A stretch of 64,000 bases of DNA from Cellulophaga sp. HaHa_2_95 (GTDB taxonomy: Bacteria; Bacteroidota; Bacteroidia; Flavobacteriales; Flavobacteriaceae). Location of the stretch: NCBI RefSeq assembly GCF_019278565.1, contig NZ_CP058988.1:3038001-3102000 (forward strand), read 5' to 3'. Below the pieces are notes generated by a model, which was given only the letters and a program-made list of their open reading frames with translations, did not search any database and had not been told where the DNA came from. A program made the translations under genes and the position numbers. Position 1 is the stretch's first letter, and each line of letters begins with the position of its first letter. This document shows, one piece after another, positions 51,813 through 59,928 of the stretch.

Positions 51813-52967
51813 TTACTTTATCGCGACAGCAATTGCTTGTTCTATATCTGCAATAATGTCTTCTATATCTTCAATCCCTAATGAAAAACGAATTAACCCA
51901 TCTACAATGCCTTGGTTTGCCCGTTCTTCTGGACTCAATAAAGAGTGAGATGTTTTGGTTGGCGATAATACTGTACTTTCAACTCCAGCCAAACTCATCG
52001 ATGATTTGATTAGCTTCAAAGCTTGTTGAAAGGTATAGGAATCAATCCCATCTTTTAATTCAAAGGATAGCATCCCACCAAAACCACGCATTTGAGATTT
52101 TGCCAATTCATGATCAGGATGACTTGGTAATCCTGGGTAATACACCGCTTGAATAGACTTATTCTGATATAAGTATTCTGCCATTTTTTGCGCATTCTCA
52201 TTCTGTGCTCTTACGCGCAAGCCCATTGTTTTTATACTACGTTCTAGTAACCATACCGTATAATCACTTAAACTACCCCCAAAATTCTTCGCCAATTGAA
52301 AAATACGCTCCATATATTCTTTTGTAGAAGCAACAGCTCCTGCTAAAATATCTGAATGACCTCCCATATATTTAGTAGCACTATGTATAACCACATCAAT
52401 TCCAAAATCTATAGGATTCTGATTTACGGGACTCGCGAAAGTATTGTCGATCATAGAAACCAATCCGTGTTTCTTTGCAATAACGCTTACAGCTTTTAAA
52501 TCTGTAATAGTCAATAAAGGATTCGAAGGAGTTTCTATATAAATTACTTTCGTATTCTCTTTTATTTTTGCTGTGAAATCTTCGGGCTTTAATCCGTCTG
52601 TAAAAGAGTAAGAGATTCCAAATTTCTCGAATTCTTCCGTTACTAAATTATAGGTACCACCATACAAAGTTTTCTGTAGCACAACATGATCTCCCGCTCG
52701 CAAAAAAGCCATTAATGCCGTACTTACTGCCGCCATACCACTACCAAAAATCATCGCAGCCTCTGCATGTTCTAACGCAGCTACTTTTTCCGATAATGCT
52801 ACTTGATTTGGTGTATTAAAATATCTTGGATACCGTTTTACTTCAACATCATCAAAAGCATAAGAAGTGCTCATATAAAGAGGAGAAACCGCTCCTTTAT
52901 ATTTTTCATCTTTCAATTCTCCAAAATGTGTACAAATAGTATTGAATCCTGCTTTTTTGTTTTCCAT
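51813..52967 (-). CDS. PLP-dependent trans-sulfuration enzyme (Cys/Met metabolism family)
   Basis: The 384-residue protein belongs to the cystathionine gamma-synthase/beta-lyase/methionine gamma-lyase fold. The PLP Lys is in SATKYMGGHSDILAG (near residue 205), with IYIETPSNPLL and MIDNTFASP preceding it. The YGGTYNL loop carries the Tyr that stacks on PLP, and SLGIEDIEDIIADIEQA is the usual end. Sequence alone does not separate these activities. The protein may form or cleave C-S bonds in methionine, cysteine or homocysteine metabolism. Confidence 0.9.
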   Translation of the reverse strand: MENKKAGFNTICTHFGELKDEKYKGAVSPLYMSTSYAFDDVEVKRYPRYFNTPNQVALSEKVAALEHAEAAMIFGSGMAAVSTALMAFLRAGDHVVLQKTLYGGTYNLVTEEFEKFGISYSFTDGLKPEDFTAKIKENTKVIYIETPSNPLLTITDLKAVSVIAKKHGLVSMIDNTFASPVNQNPIDFGIDVVIHSATKYMGGHSDILAGAVASTKEYMERIFQLAKNFGGSLSDYTVWLLERSIKTMGLRVRAQNENAQKMAEYLYQNKSIQAVYYPGLPSHPDHELAKSQMRGFGGMLSFELKDGIDSYTFQQALKLIKSSMSLAGVESTVLSPTKTSHSLLSPEERANQGIVDGLIRFSLGIEDIEDIIADIEQAIAVAIK

Positions 52968-53018
52968 GTTACTTACTGCGTATTTTTTATTTGATCACTA
53001 AATTAAGAAATGTGTGTG

Positions 53019-56000
53019 TTATTTTTTAGAATAATACTTTCTATATTTCCAAAAACTTAATCCGCCTAACAACAAAACTCCTGCTACGGTATAATATATA
53101 AAAGTAGGCGTAATTACTTGTGCTCCGCTCGCATAACTATGCAAACCTGCTAGATAGAAATTCACCCCAAAATAAGTCATCATAATACTTCCAAAAGCAA
53201 CAACACTCGCAAAATTGAAGGTCCATCTTCCTCTAAGCCCTGGCACAATACGCATGTGCAAAACAAATGCATAAACCATGATAGAGATTAATGCCCATGT
53301 TTCTTTCGGATCCCAACCCCAATATCTTCCCCAACTTTCATTAGCCCATTGTCCTCCTAAAAAGTTACCAATGGTCAGCATTACCAATCCTGCAGTCAAA
53401 GCAATCTCATTAACTATGGTAATTTCTTTGAGACTGTACTCTATTCGCTTTTTATTTTTTTCATTAGTCATCAAAATTAGCACCAAACCAACTACTCCAA
53501 GAATCATCCCTACGGTAAGCGGACCATAACTCCCTACAATTACTGCTACGTGAATCATTAACCAATAGCTATCTAAAACAGGCTGTAAATTTGCTACCGC
53601 AGGATCTATCCAATTCATATGTGCAATCCATAACAACATAGACGTAACAAATGCCGTAGATGCTATGGTTAAATTACTTCTACTACTAAAAGCCAAGCCT
53701 ATCCCTAAAGTTGCCCAAGCCACATAGAGAATACTTTCATACGCATCACTCCAAGGCGCATGACCAGAAATATACCAGCGTAAAATAAGACCTGCCGTAT
53801 GCAAGATAAATAGCATCCAAATAATCCCTTTAAAAGTAGTAACTCCTATTCTAAGTCCTTTTCGATCTTTAAAAATTTGAAAGATTAGCATAAAGAACAT
53901 TATGATCCCAGCAAGGGCATAATACTTATACAGGTTGTTGAAAATATCTATTTTGTTGTAAAAAACTTCTGCCTTTATTTTATTATCTGAAGGCAATACA
54001 GCCGCTCCATGATTTTTTTGGTTTTGTTTAAAAGCCTGGAGTAATTTATCTGCTTGACTATAATCTTTAGTTGCTATTGCTGTTTTGAGTGTCATTAAAT
54101 AAAATGGCAATGCATTACTTACAAAATTACCATACAAGGAATCAGTTACTTGATATTTTCCAGAACGGTATTCTACTGCTGAAATCCATTTATTATTCTC
54201 ATCGTCTAACAACGGAAAAACTTTGATAATATCTCCTCCTAAAGCCCTATTCAATAAACCTAATCGCAAATAAGTATCTTTTATATCGGTCTGAAATTTA
54301 TTCGGATTTGTAGTATTAAAAGCATCATCTAAAAAAGGTTCAAACTTTGTTTGTCCGTTTGAATCAAAAAAATCTGTTGCCTTTACATAGCGCTGATCAC
54401 TAGGTACATTAATTATTTTACGGATACTATCGTTTATTCCCTTTTTATCTAAGGCTATAAATTCTGTATTGTACCAAATAGCAGGATTCAACATCATAGA
54501 TAACAATACCTGATCTGAATTTAAATCCTTAAATTTATTCTTAAAACTTAGTTTTCGTAACAACTCAGAAGAATACGTATTTATAGGCTTCATACGCCCA
54601 CCATCATCTTGAATGACTAGTTTTCCAAAGTTTTCTGCATGTTCTTTAGACACAATGGTTTCTTGCATCATAGAATCTATCTGCGTTACAGTAGGCGCTG
54701 CAGTATGACCATGGCCATCACCTTCAGAATGGCCTGTTTGTGCAGACATCCCTAAACTTAGACCAAAAAATAAAACTATTGTAGTCGTTACTTTCTTTGC
54801 ATTCAGTTTTTTCAAGGATGCCGTTAAATCTTTAAAACGTGTATCACCAAAAAACATAATACCCATCAACCCAATATACAGAAGAAAGTAACCAATATAG
54901 GTAATACGTGTTCCCCAAAAATCATGATTTACTGAAAGCCCCGTTCCTTTTTCATCCGGATCAAAATTTGCTTGAAAAAAACGATACCCTTTATGATCTA
55001 GTACGTGATTCATATAAATATCATAATCAAACGGACGCTCATCTTCAATGGTTACTTTACTCATGAAAGATGAGAATCCTTTTTCAGTTCCTGGGTATTT
55101 TTCAGCTATAAAATCGTTTAATTTAATTCCGAAAGGCAATTCATACACCTTAGAGCCATAACGTAGTGAAAAATCAAGACCGCCTAGGGTCACCTTATCT
55201 GAATATTCCGCAGATCCTTTACCTCCCAATAAAGTCTGTTGTATTTTTTCGCCATTAGTTTCTATTTCTACCACCATGGCATCTCTAGTCTTTTCATTTA
55301 CTTCTGCTTCAGGAACTTCTACAACCCCATAAGAACCTTTAAGAATAGGCTCTGGAATTACAAATTGCATACCTGCAGTATTATATAAAGAACGCAATAC
55401 TAAAGGTTGAATACTATCTTTTAAAAGTACGCCTTTAAACTGATCTGCCATGCGCATATAATCGCCTTCAAAAGGAGATTCAATTAGATATTCGCCATCT
55501 TCAAATAGTATATTAATAGCTCCATCGGTTGGTTTATTTAATGAAAATAATACATTATGAATACTGGATACCTTCCCACTTTCTAAGTAATGATCATGAC
55601 GTTCTCCATCACCGGCTTCAACAATTTTCAAATATTCGTTACCCTTTTCATCAGGAATTAAACCTTCTGCCGCTCCTTCTATAAATTTTACAAATGAAAT
55701 TTTAAAGGGCTGACCGTTGAAGTCCATCTTCCAAGGCAAACTAGATTTTATACCCTCTGGTGTTACGATAATATCATCTTCAAGAGGTTTACGCAAGCGT
55801 TCTCCATCAATATCTCCATCTACATTAGCACTCAAAAAAGTCTTATCCGAATAAAACACTTTTTCTGTCTGTCCCTCCCGTATGGGCATCATTCCTTCAA
55901 AGCTTATATATCTTGTTACAAAAGCACCTACAATGATTAGAATCCAAGACATATGCAATAATAATACAGGCCATTTCTCTTTTCTAAGTAAACGATATCT

Positions 56001-56201
56001 AAAAATATTACCTGAAAAATTAATAACAAAAAACACCATAATGGCTTCAAACCAAGTGGTGTTATAAATATATATACGCGCCGTATCTGTACTATACCAA
56101 CTTTCTACAAAGGTACCTATCCCCATAGAGACAGCAAATACAATAAATAAAACGGACATTAATCTTGTGGAGAAAAAAAACTTCTGAAGGAGTGCTTTCA
56201 T
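53019..56201 (-). CDS. ccsA: Fused ResB-CcsA cytochrome c biogenesis protein
   Basis: This protein is a one-chain System II cytochrome c synthase (CcsBA). It carries heme across the inner membrane and attaches it to apocytochromes c. The 1060 residues start with a ResB part (about 1-460): early membrane helices, a large periplasmic region and another helix near 435. A linker follows, with a second hydrophobic segment and a periplasmic stretch. The CcsA part (about 760-1060) has seven or more helices and the heme-handling tryptophan-rich motif WGRYWGWDPKETWAL. His residues in VLHMRI and FILHTAGL are candidate heme ligands. A -7 element (TACTTTTG, 56230-56237) precedes it. Confidence 0.93.
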   Translation of the reverse strand: MKALLQKFFFSTRLMSVLFIVFAVSMGIGTFVESWYSTDTARIYIYNTTWFEAIMVFFVINFSGNIFRYRLLRKEKWPVLLLHMSWILIIVGAFVTRYISFEGMMPIREGQTEKVFYSDKTFLSANVDGDIDGERLRKPLEDDIIVTPEGIKSSLPWKMDFNGQPFKISFVKFIEGAAEGLIPDEKGNEYLKIVEAGDGERHDHYLESGKVSSIHNVLFSLNKPTDGAINILFEDGEYLIESPFEGDYMRMADQFKGVLLKDSIQPLVLRSLYNTAGMQFVIPEPILKGSYGVVEVPEAEVNEKTRDAMVVEIETNGEKIQQTLLGGKGSAEYSDKVTLGGLDFSLRYGSKVYELPFGIKLNDFIAEKYPGTEKGFSSFMSKVTIEDERPFDYDIYMNHVLDHKGYRFFQANFDPDEKGTGLSVNHDFWGTRITYIGYFLLYIGLMGIMFFGDTRFKDLTASLKKLNAKKVTTTIVLFFGLSLGMSAQTGHSEGDGHGHTAAPTVTQIDSMMQETIVSKEHAENFGKLVIQDDGGRMKPINTYSSELLRKLSFKNKFKDLNSDQVLLSMMLNPAIWYNTEFIALDKKGINDSIRKIINVPSDQRYVKATDFFDSNGQTKFEPFLDDAFNTTNPNKFQTDIKDTYLRLGLLNRALGGDIIKVFPLLDDENNKWISAVEYRSGKYQVTDSLYGNFVSNALPFYLMTLKTAIATKDYSQADKLLQAFKQNQKNHGAAVLPSDNKIKAEVFYNKIDIFNNLYKYYALAGIIMFFMLIFQIFKDRKGLRIGVTTFKGIIWMLFILHTAGLILRWYISGHAPWSDAYESILYVAWATLGIGLAFSSRSNLTIASTAFVTSMLLWIAHMNWIDPAVANLQPVLDSYWLMIHVAVIVGSYGPLTVGMILGVVGLVLILMTNEKNKKRIEYSLKEITIVNEIALTAGLVMLTIGNFLGGQWANESWGRYWGWDPKETWALISIMVYAFVLHMRIVPGLRGRWTFNFASVVAFGSIMMTYFGVNFYLAGLHSYASGAQVITPTFIYYTVAGVLLLGGLSFWKYRKYYSKK

Positions 56202-56229
56202 GGATAATAAACCAATTGAATTTGGTCTA

Positions 56230-56237
56230 CAAAAGTA
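56230..56237 (-). promoter_or_regulatory. -7 promoter element for ccsBA
   Basis: TACTTTTG on the minus strand matches TAnnTTTG, 28 nt before the ATG. The nearest upstream TTTG is 25 nt away, longer than usual, so only the -7 part is supported. Confidence 0.5.
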
Positions 56238-56429
56238 CGCCCTTTTACTACTAAATTAAAACCAAACTCGGCTAAAAACGCTTTTAAGATGTTAATTATT
56301 TCTTATAATTTATTTAACATTTAACTCCAAAAAGGTTCAGCATCAATACGCTGTATTGTTTAAAATTTAAAATAAGCGAAGTAGTTCTATATTTCTATAG
56401 CTATTTTATGAAAATTAGTACTTTTGGGT

Positions 56430-57194
56430 ATGATTTCAATTGTGCTCATTGGTACTGGAAATATTGCAACGCATCTATTTGATACTTTTTTGCAATATGA
56501 CATGCTCAACGTATTGCAGGTAGTAGGACGACAGAAAGATGCTCTGAACTATTTTAGCCAAAAAACAGACACCTGCCTTTTAACAGAACCCATCACCACA
56601 GCAGATGTATATATTATTGCGGTGAGTGATGATGCTATTACGGAAGTTTCTTCTAAACTTAAGGATGTTAATGGTTTGGTGGTACATACCTCGGGTAGTG
56701 TACCGATGCTTGCCTTAGTGAACTGTAAAAACATCGGCGTATTTTATCCATTACAAACTTTTTCTAAAGGTAAAAAGGTGAATTTTAGAACTATTCCCAT
56801 TTGCATCGAAGCCGAAAATGAGGAGAATTTAAAATCACTTTCTTTCCTTGCGGAAACAATTTCTGATAAGGTGTACCACATATCTACAGATCAACGCAGG
56901 CATTTACATTTGGCTGCCGTTTTTGTAAACAACTTTACCAATTATATGTACACCATAGGCAATGAAATTTGTGATGAACACCAAGTTCCATTTGATATTT
57001 TACGTCCATTAATTAAAGAAACTTCAGATAAAATAGAAACTTTAGCTCCAAAAGAGGCACAGACTGGGCCTGCAAGACGTAATGATGTTGCCACCATGCA
57101 ACGCCATTTGGAACAAATAAATGGCAAAGACAAAAAACAGATGTATAAAATACTAAGCGAATCAATTCAAGAAAAATATGGAAAAAAGTTATAA
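56430..57194 (+). CDS. Rossmann-fold and DUF2520 domain protein
   Basis: From the ATG at 56430 the protein is 254 residues. It has an N-terminal Rossmann fold with MISIVLIGTGNIATHLF, DVYIIAVSDDAI and VVHTSGSVPMLAL, as in NADP-dependent reductases of the ProC/F420 type. A C-terminal DUF2520 helical domain follows (HLAAVFVNNFTNYMYTIGNE, RPLIKETSDKIE, TGPARRND). The frame opens with TTG at 56424, but that is inside the -7 element TACTTTTG (56419-56426), so the ATG at 56430 is used. The substrate is unknown. It overlaps kdsC by 17 nt. Confidence 0.88.
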   Translation: MISIVLIGTGNIATHLFDTFLQYDMLNVLQVVGRQKDALNYFSQKTDTCLLTEPITTADVYIIAVSDDAITEVSSKLKDVNGLVVHTSGSVPMLALVNCKNIGVFYPLQTFSKGKKVNFRTIPICIEAENEENLKSLSFLAETISDKVYHISTDQRRHLHLAAVFVNNFTNYMYTIGNEICDEHQVPFDILRPLIKETSDKIETLAPKEAQTGPARRNDVATMQRHLEQINGKDKKQMYKILSESIQEKYGKKL

Positions 57195-57705
57195 AGAATA
57201 CCTAGAAAATATTACCACATTTGTTTTTGATGTTGATGGTGTTTTTACCGATGGTAAATTGTTAATTACTACAGAAGGTGAAATGCTTAGAACTATGGAC
57301 GTAAAAGATGGTTACGCCCTAAAAACAGCTCTAAACAAAGGGTATAACGTGTGCATAATTTCTGGCGGCACTAATGAAGGTGTACGTCAGCGTATGAAAA
57401 CCCTAGGCGTTAAAGATATTCACCTAGGTGCACATCAAAAAATAAGCATTTTAGAAGCCTACTTAAAGGCAAATTCTATAGCTCCGGAACACGTTTTGTA
57501 TATGGGTGATGATTTGCCAGATATTCCTCCTATGAAAGTAGTTGGATTAGCCACATGCCCTCAAGATGCAACACCAGAAGTAAAAACCATATGCAGCTAT
57601 ATTTCACATAAAGCTGGTGGTAATGGTTGTGTAAGAGACGTTATAGAGCAAGTATTAAAAGTTCGTGGCGATTGGTATGAGAATTTTGATGCCTATAACG
57701 CTTAG
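57178..57705 (+). CDS. kdsC: 3-Deoxy-D-manno-octulosonate 8-phosphate phosphatase KdsC
   Basis: KdsC dephosphorylates Kdo-8-phosphate, giving Kdo for the lipopolysaccharide core. The 175-residue HAD-type C0 phosphatase has TTFVFDVDGVFTDGKL (DxD nucleophile), ISGGTNEGVRQRMKTLGVK (motif II/III), and VLYMGDDLPDIPPMKVVGL, the typical GDD/DL acidic end. It lacks a cap domain, as KdsC does, and forms tetramers. Similar single-domain phosphatases can act on Neu5Ac-9-P. The Kdo pathway is the commonest assignment in Bacteroidota. It overlaps the DUF2520 gene by 17 nt, and maf starts 3 nt downstream. Confidence 0.9.
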   Translation: MEKSYKEYLENITTFVFDVDGVFTDGKLLITTEGEMLRTMDVKDGYALKTALNKGYNVCIISGGTNEGVRQRMKTLGVKDIHLGAHQKISILEAYLKANSIAPEHVLYMGDDLPDIPPMKVVGLATCPQDATPEVKTICSYISHKAGGNGCVRDVIEQVLKVRGDWYENFDAYNA

Positions 57706-57708
57706 AAT

Positions 57709-58296
57709 ATGTGGAATAAAAAATTGAACCGTTTACATCTAATTTTAGCTTCAGGATCTCCAAGAAGAAAAAAATTCTTTGAAGAATTAGACCTTGAGGT
57801 CGTTATAGATGTTCGGCCGGTAGAAGAAGTGTACCCTGATCATTTAAAAGGAAGTGAAATCCCTGATTATTTAGCGGTGCTTAAAGCTTCAAAATTTAAA
57901 GAAACACTGAATGCGAATGATGTGGTTATTACTTCTGACACTGTAGTTTGGTATAAGAATGAATCTTTGGCGAAGCCCGCAGATGGTAATGAAGCGTATG
58001 AAATGTTGCGAAAAATGTCTAATGATTGGCATGAAGTTATTACCGCTGTGTGTTTTACCTCCTCAGGGAAGCAAACCGTATTAAATAGTACTACCCATGT
58101 AAGATTTAAAGAATTAAGCGACGAAGAAATCTGGTATTATATAAACACCTACAAGCCTTTTGATAAAGCTGGTGCTTATGGTATTCAAGAATGGATAGGA
58201 CTTATTGGAATAGAAGAAATTAAGGGTTCACATGCTAATGTTGTTGGCTTGCCAACGCACTTAGTTCATAAAACGCTGATGAGTATGGTATCTTAA
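57709..58296 (+). CDS. maf: Maf-family nucleoside triphosphate pyrophosphatase
   Basis: Maf hydrolyses non-canonical or specific NTPs to NMP and PPi. The 195-residue protein has LILASGSPRRKKFFEEL, VITSDTVVWYKNESLAKP and FDKAGAYGIQEW, the three conserved blocks, with the S(P/S)RR loop and the general-base Asp in SDTVV. It is cytoplasmic. The gene is in an operon with the DUF2520 gene and kdsC. Confidence 0.95.
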   Translation: MWNKKLNRLHLILASGSPRRKKFFEELDLEVVIDVRPVEEVYPDHLKGSEIPDYLAVLKASKFKETLNANDVVITSDTVVWYKNESLAKPADGNEAYEMLRKMSNDWHEVITAVCFTSSGKQTVLNSTTHVRFKELSDEEIWYYINTYKPFDKAGAYGIQEWIGLIGIEEIKGSHANVVGLPTHLVHKTLMSMVS

Positions 58297-58335
58297 ATAA
58301 ATTCCTTTATTTTTAAGGGTGAAAATTTAAATGTT

Positions 58336-59286
58336 ATGAAAAAGTGGATGAAATTTGAGTTCTTAATCATTATTTTCTCGTTGGGCGCAGTGAGTTTAGA
58401 ATCTTGTGCTCAAAACGAGAAAAAGACAACTCCTGAAAAAGTTACCGTAAAGGAAGAAACTGCTCCAAAAGCTAAGAATAACTTAGCTGCTAATTTTAAA
58501 GAATATTGGTATTCTGGTACAGCAGAGCTTACTTCATATACCTTAGACCAAGCTAGATATGGCGAAATGCGCGGCGGAAATGCTGTTTTAATCTACGTTA
58601 CAGAACCTTTTTTAGCAGACAAACAAGTAAAGGCAGATGGCTCTAATGCTGACAATATCCCCGTGCTAAAACTAAATAGCACTAAAAACTATATTACAGG
58701 TATTTATCCTTATTCATTAATGACGAGTAGTTTTTACCCTGTACACGATGATGCGCATGCGGTAAAACTATCTTTTTCTGCTCAAGAATGGTGCGGACAT
58801 ATTTATGCACAATTAAATAATAGAGAACAATTTGATGTAGTTTCACATTCCTATTTTGAGAATGAAGCGGATCAAAATTTCACTTTAGAAAAATCAATAC
58901 TTGAAAATGAAATCTGGAATAAAATAAGAATAAACCCCAGTAACTTACCTCTAGGTACATCAGAAGTTATTCCTTCATTAGAATATATTAGGCAAACACA
59001 CAAGCCTCTAAAAGCATATACCGCAACTATGCGTATTGATGCAGAAAATGATAGTATTAGCACCTACACTATAAGCTACCCTGAGTTAGAAAGAACTTTA
59101 AAAATTGACTTCACAACAGCATTTCCTCACACCATAGAAGGATGGTCTGAAACCTATAGTAGTGGGTACGGCGATAAGGCAAAAATATTAACGACTACTG
59201 CCATTAAAAATAAGTTAATTATAACACCATATTGGCAACAAAATAAGAATAGTGACCTATTTTTGCGCGATAGTTTAGGTTTATAA
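58336..59286 (+). CDS. Uncharacterised lipoprotein
   Basis: The signal sequence ends SLGAVSLESCAQNEKK, with the lipidated Cys in LESC near residue 24. The mature part (about 290 residues) is beta-rich, with PVLKLNSTKNYITGIYPYSL, the SAQEWCGHIYAQL segment and MRIDAENDSISTYTISYPEL. From memory, flavobacterial homologues found just behind maf are often named after Maf in databases, which is misleading: there is no Maf fold. Function is unknown. It is probably part of the kdsC-maf-mscS unit, 39 nt after maf and 3 nt before the channel gene. Confidence 0.8.
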   Translation: MKKWMKFEFLIIIFSLGAVSLESCAQNEKKTTPEKVTVKEETAPKAKNNLAANFKEYWYSGTAELTSYTLDQARYGEMRGGNAVLIYVTEPFLADKQVKADGSNADNIPVLKLNSTKNYITGIYPYSLMTSSFYPVHDDAHAVKLSFSAQEWCGHIYAQLNNREQFDVVSHSYFENEADQNFTLEKSILENEIWNKIRINPSNLPLGTSEVIPSLEYIRQTHKPLKAYTATMRIDAENDSISTYTISYPELERTLKIDFTTAFPHTIEGWSETYSSGYGDKAKILTTTAIKNKLIITPYWQQNKNSDLFLRDSLGL

Positions 59287-59289
59287 TAT

Positions 59290-59841
59290 ATGACGAAGTT
59301 TTTTATCAATCACCAAGAAGAGTTATTACGATCTTTCATCACCATTGCTGTAGTTTTAATTTTAAAGTTTGTATTTACAAAAGCAGTAAAGAAAGTTGGC
59401 AAATTAGGTGATTTTAACAAGGTTAGAACCAACCTTATCATTAAATATATTTCTATTGCGTTAACGATTATTGCTATCGCTGTTTTAACTCTAATTTGGA
59501 GTGTTAACTTCAAAGATTTAGGTGCATTATTAGCTTCTATTTTTGCCGTAATTGGTGTCGCTCTTTTTGCCCAGTGGTCTATTTTAAGTAACATCACTGC
59601 TGGCGTGATTATCTTCTTTTCCTATCCCTTTAAAATCGGGAATACCATCCGTATTTTTGATAAAGAAATTCATAAAACAGACAAGAATGGTGACGAAACT
59701 TTTGTAATAGAAGATATCCGAGCGTTTCACTTGCATTTAAGAAGAGGAAATGGTGAGATATTAACATACCCTAATAGTTTGGTGTTACAAAAAGGGGTTT
59801 CCCTAGTCCAAACCTACAATGAAGATACCCAAGAATTGTAA
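59290..59841 (+). CDS. Small-conductance mechanosensitive channel (MscS) protein
   Basis: The 183-residue protein has three membrane helices (about 10-28, 48-68 and 74-105). The last, LGALLASIFAVIGVALFAQW, is the pore-lining TM3 pattern of MscS, with alternating Ala/Gly residues. The cytoplasmic beta domain (SYPFKIGNTIRIFDKEIHKT, VIEDIRAFHLHLRRGNGEIL, TYPNSLVLQKGV) is present, but the usual C-terminal alpha-beta domain is missing. It releases solutes during hypo-osmotic shock. It is shorter than the 286 residues of E. coli MscS. Confidence 0.88.
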   Translation: MTKFFINHQEELLRSFITIAVVLILKFVFTKAVKKVGKLGDFNKVRTNLIIKYISIALTIIAIAVLTLIWSVNFKDLGALLASIFAVIGVALFAQWSILSNITAGVIIFFSYPFKIGNTIRIFDKEIHKTDKNGDETFVIEDIRAFHLHLRRGNGEILTYPNSLVLQKGVSLVQTYNEDTQEL

Positions 59842-59868
59842 GTAAGCCTGTTAAAGATATTTAAAAAA

Positions 59869-59900
59869 TTGCACTCTAGCAGTTAATATTTCTATATTTG
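59869..59900 (+). promoter_or_regulatory. Bacteroidota promoter for the PIG-L deacetylase gene
   Basis: A TTG at 59869-59871 and TATATTTG at 59893-59900 are 21 nt apart, a good -33/-7 match. The predicted start near 59906 lies after the GTG at 59902 and before the ATG at 59929. It therefore decides the translation start in favour of 59929. Confidence 0.72.
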
Positions 59901-59928
59901 AGTGCCAACTAAATTCAAAAAAAAATAT

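Noticed and set aside
58336..59286. A Maf/septum-inhibitor role for the lipoprotein behind maf
   Set aside because: The true Maf protein is the preceding gene. This one has a lipoprotein signal and an unrelated beta-rich sequence.
59902..59928. GTG start for the PIG-L deacetylase
   Set aside because: The GTG is upstream of the predicted transcription start and would add nine residues before a perfect signal peptide. The ATG at 59929 is better.
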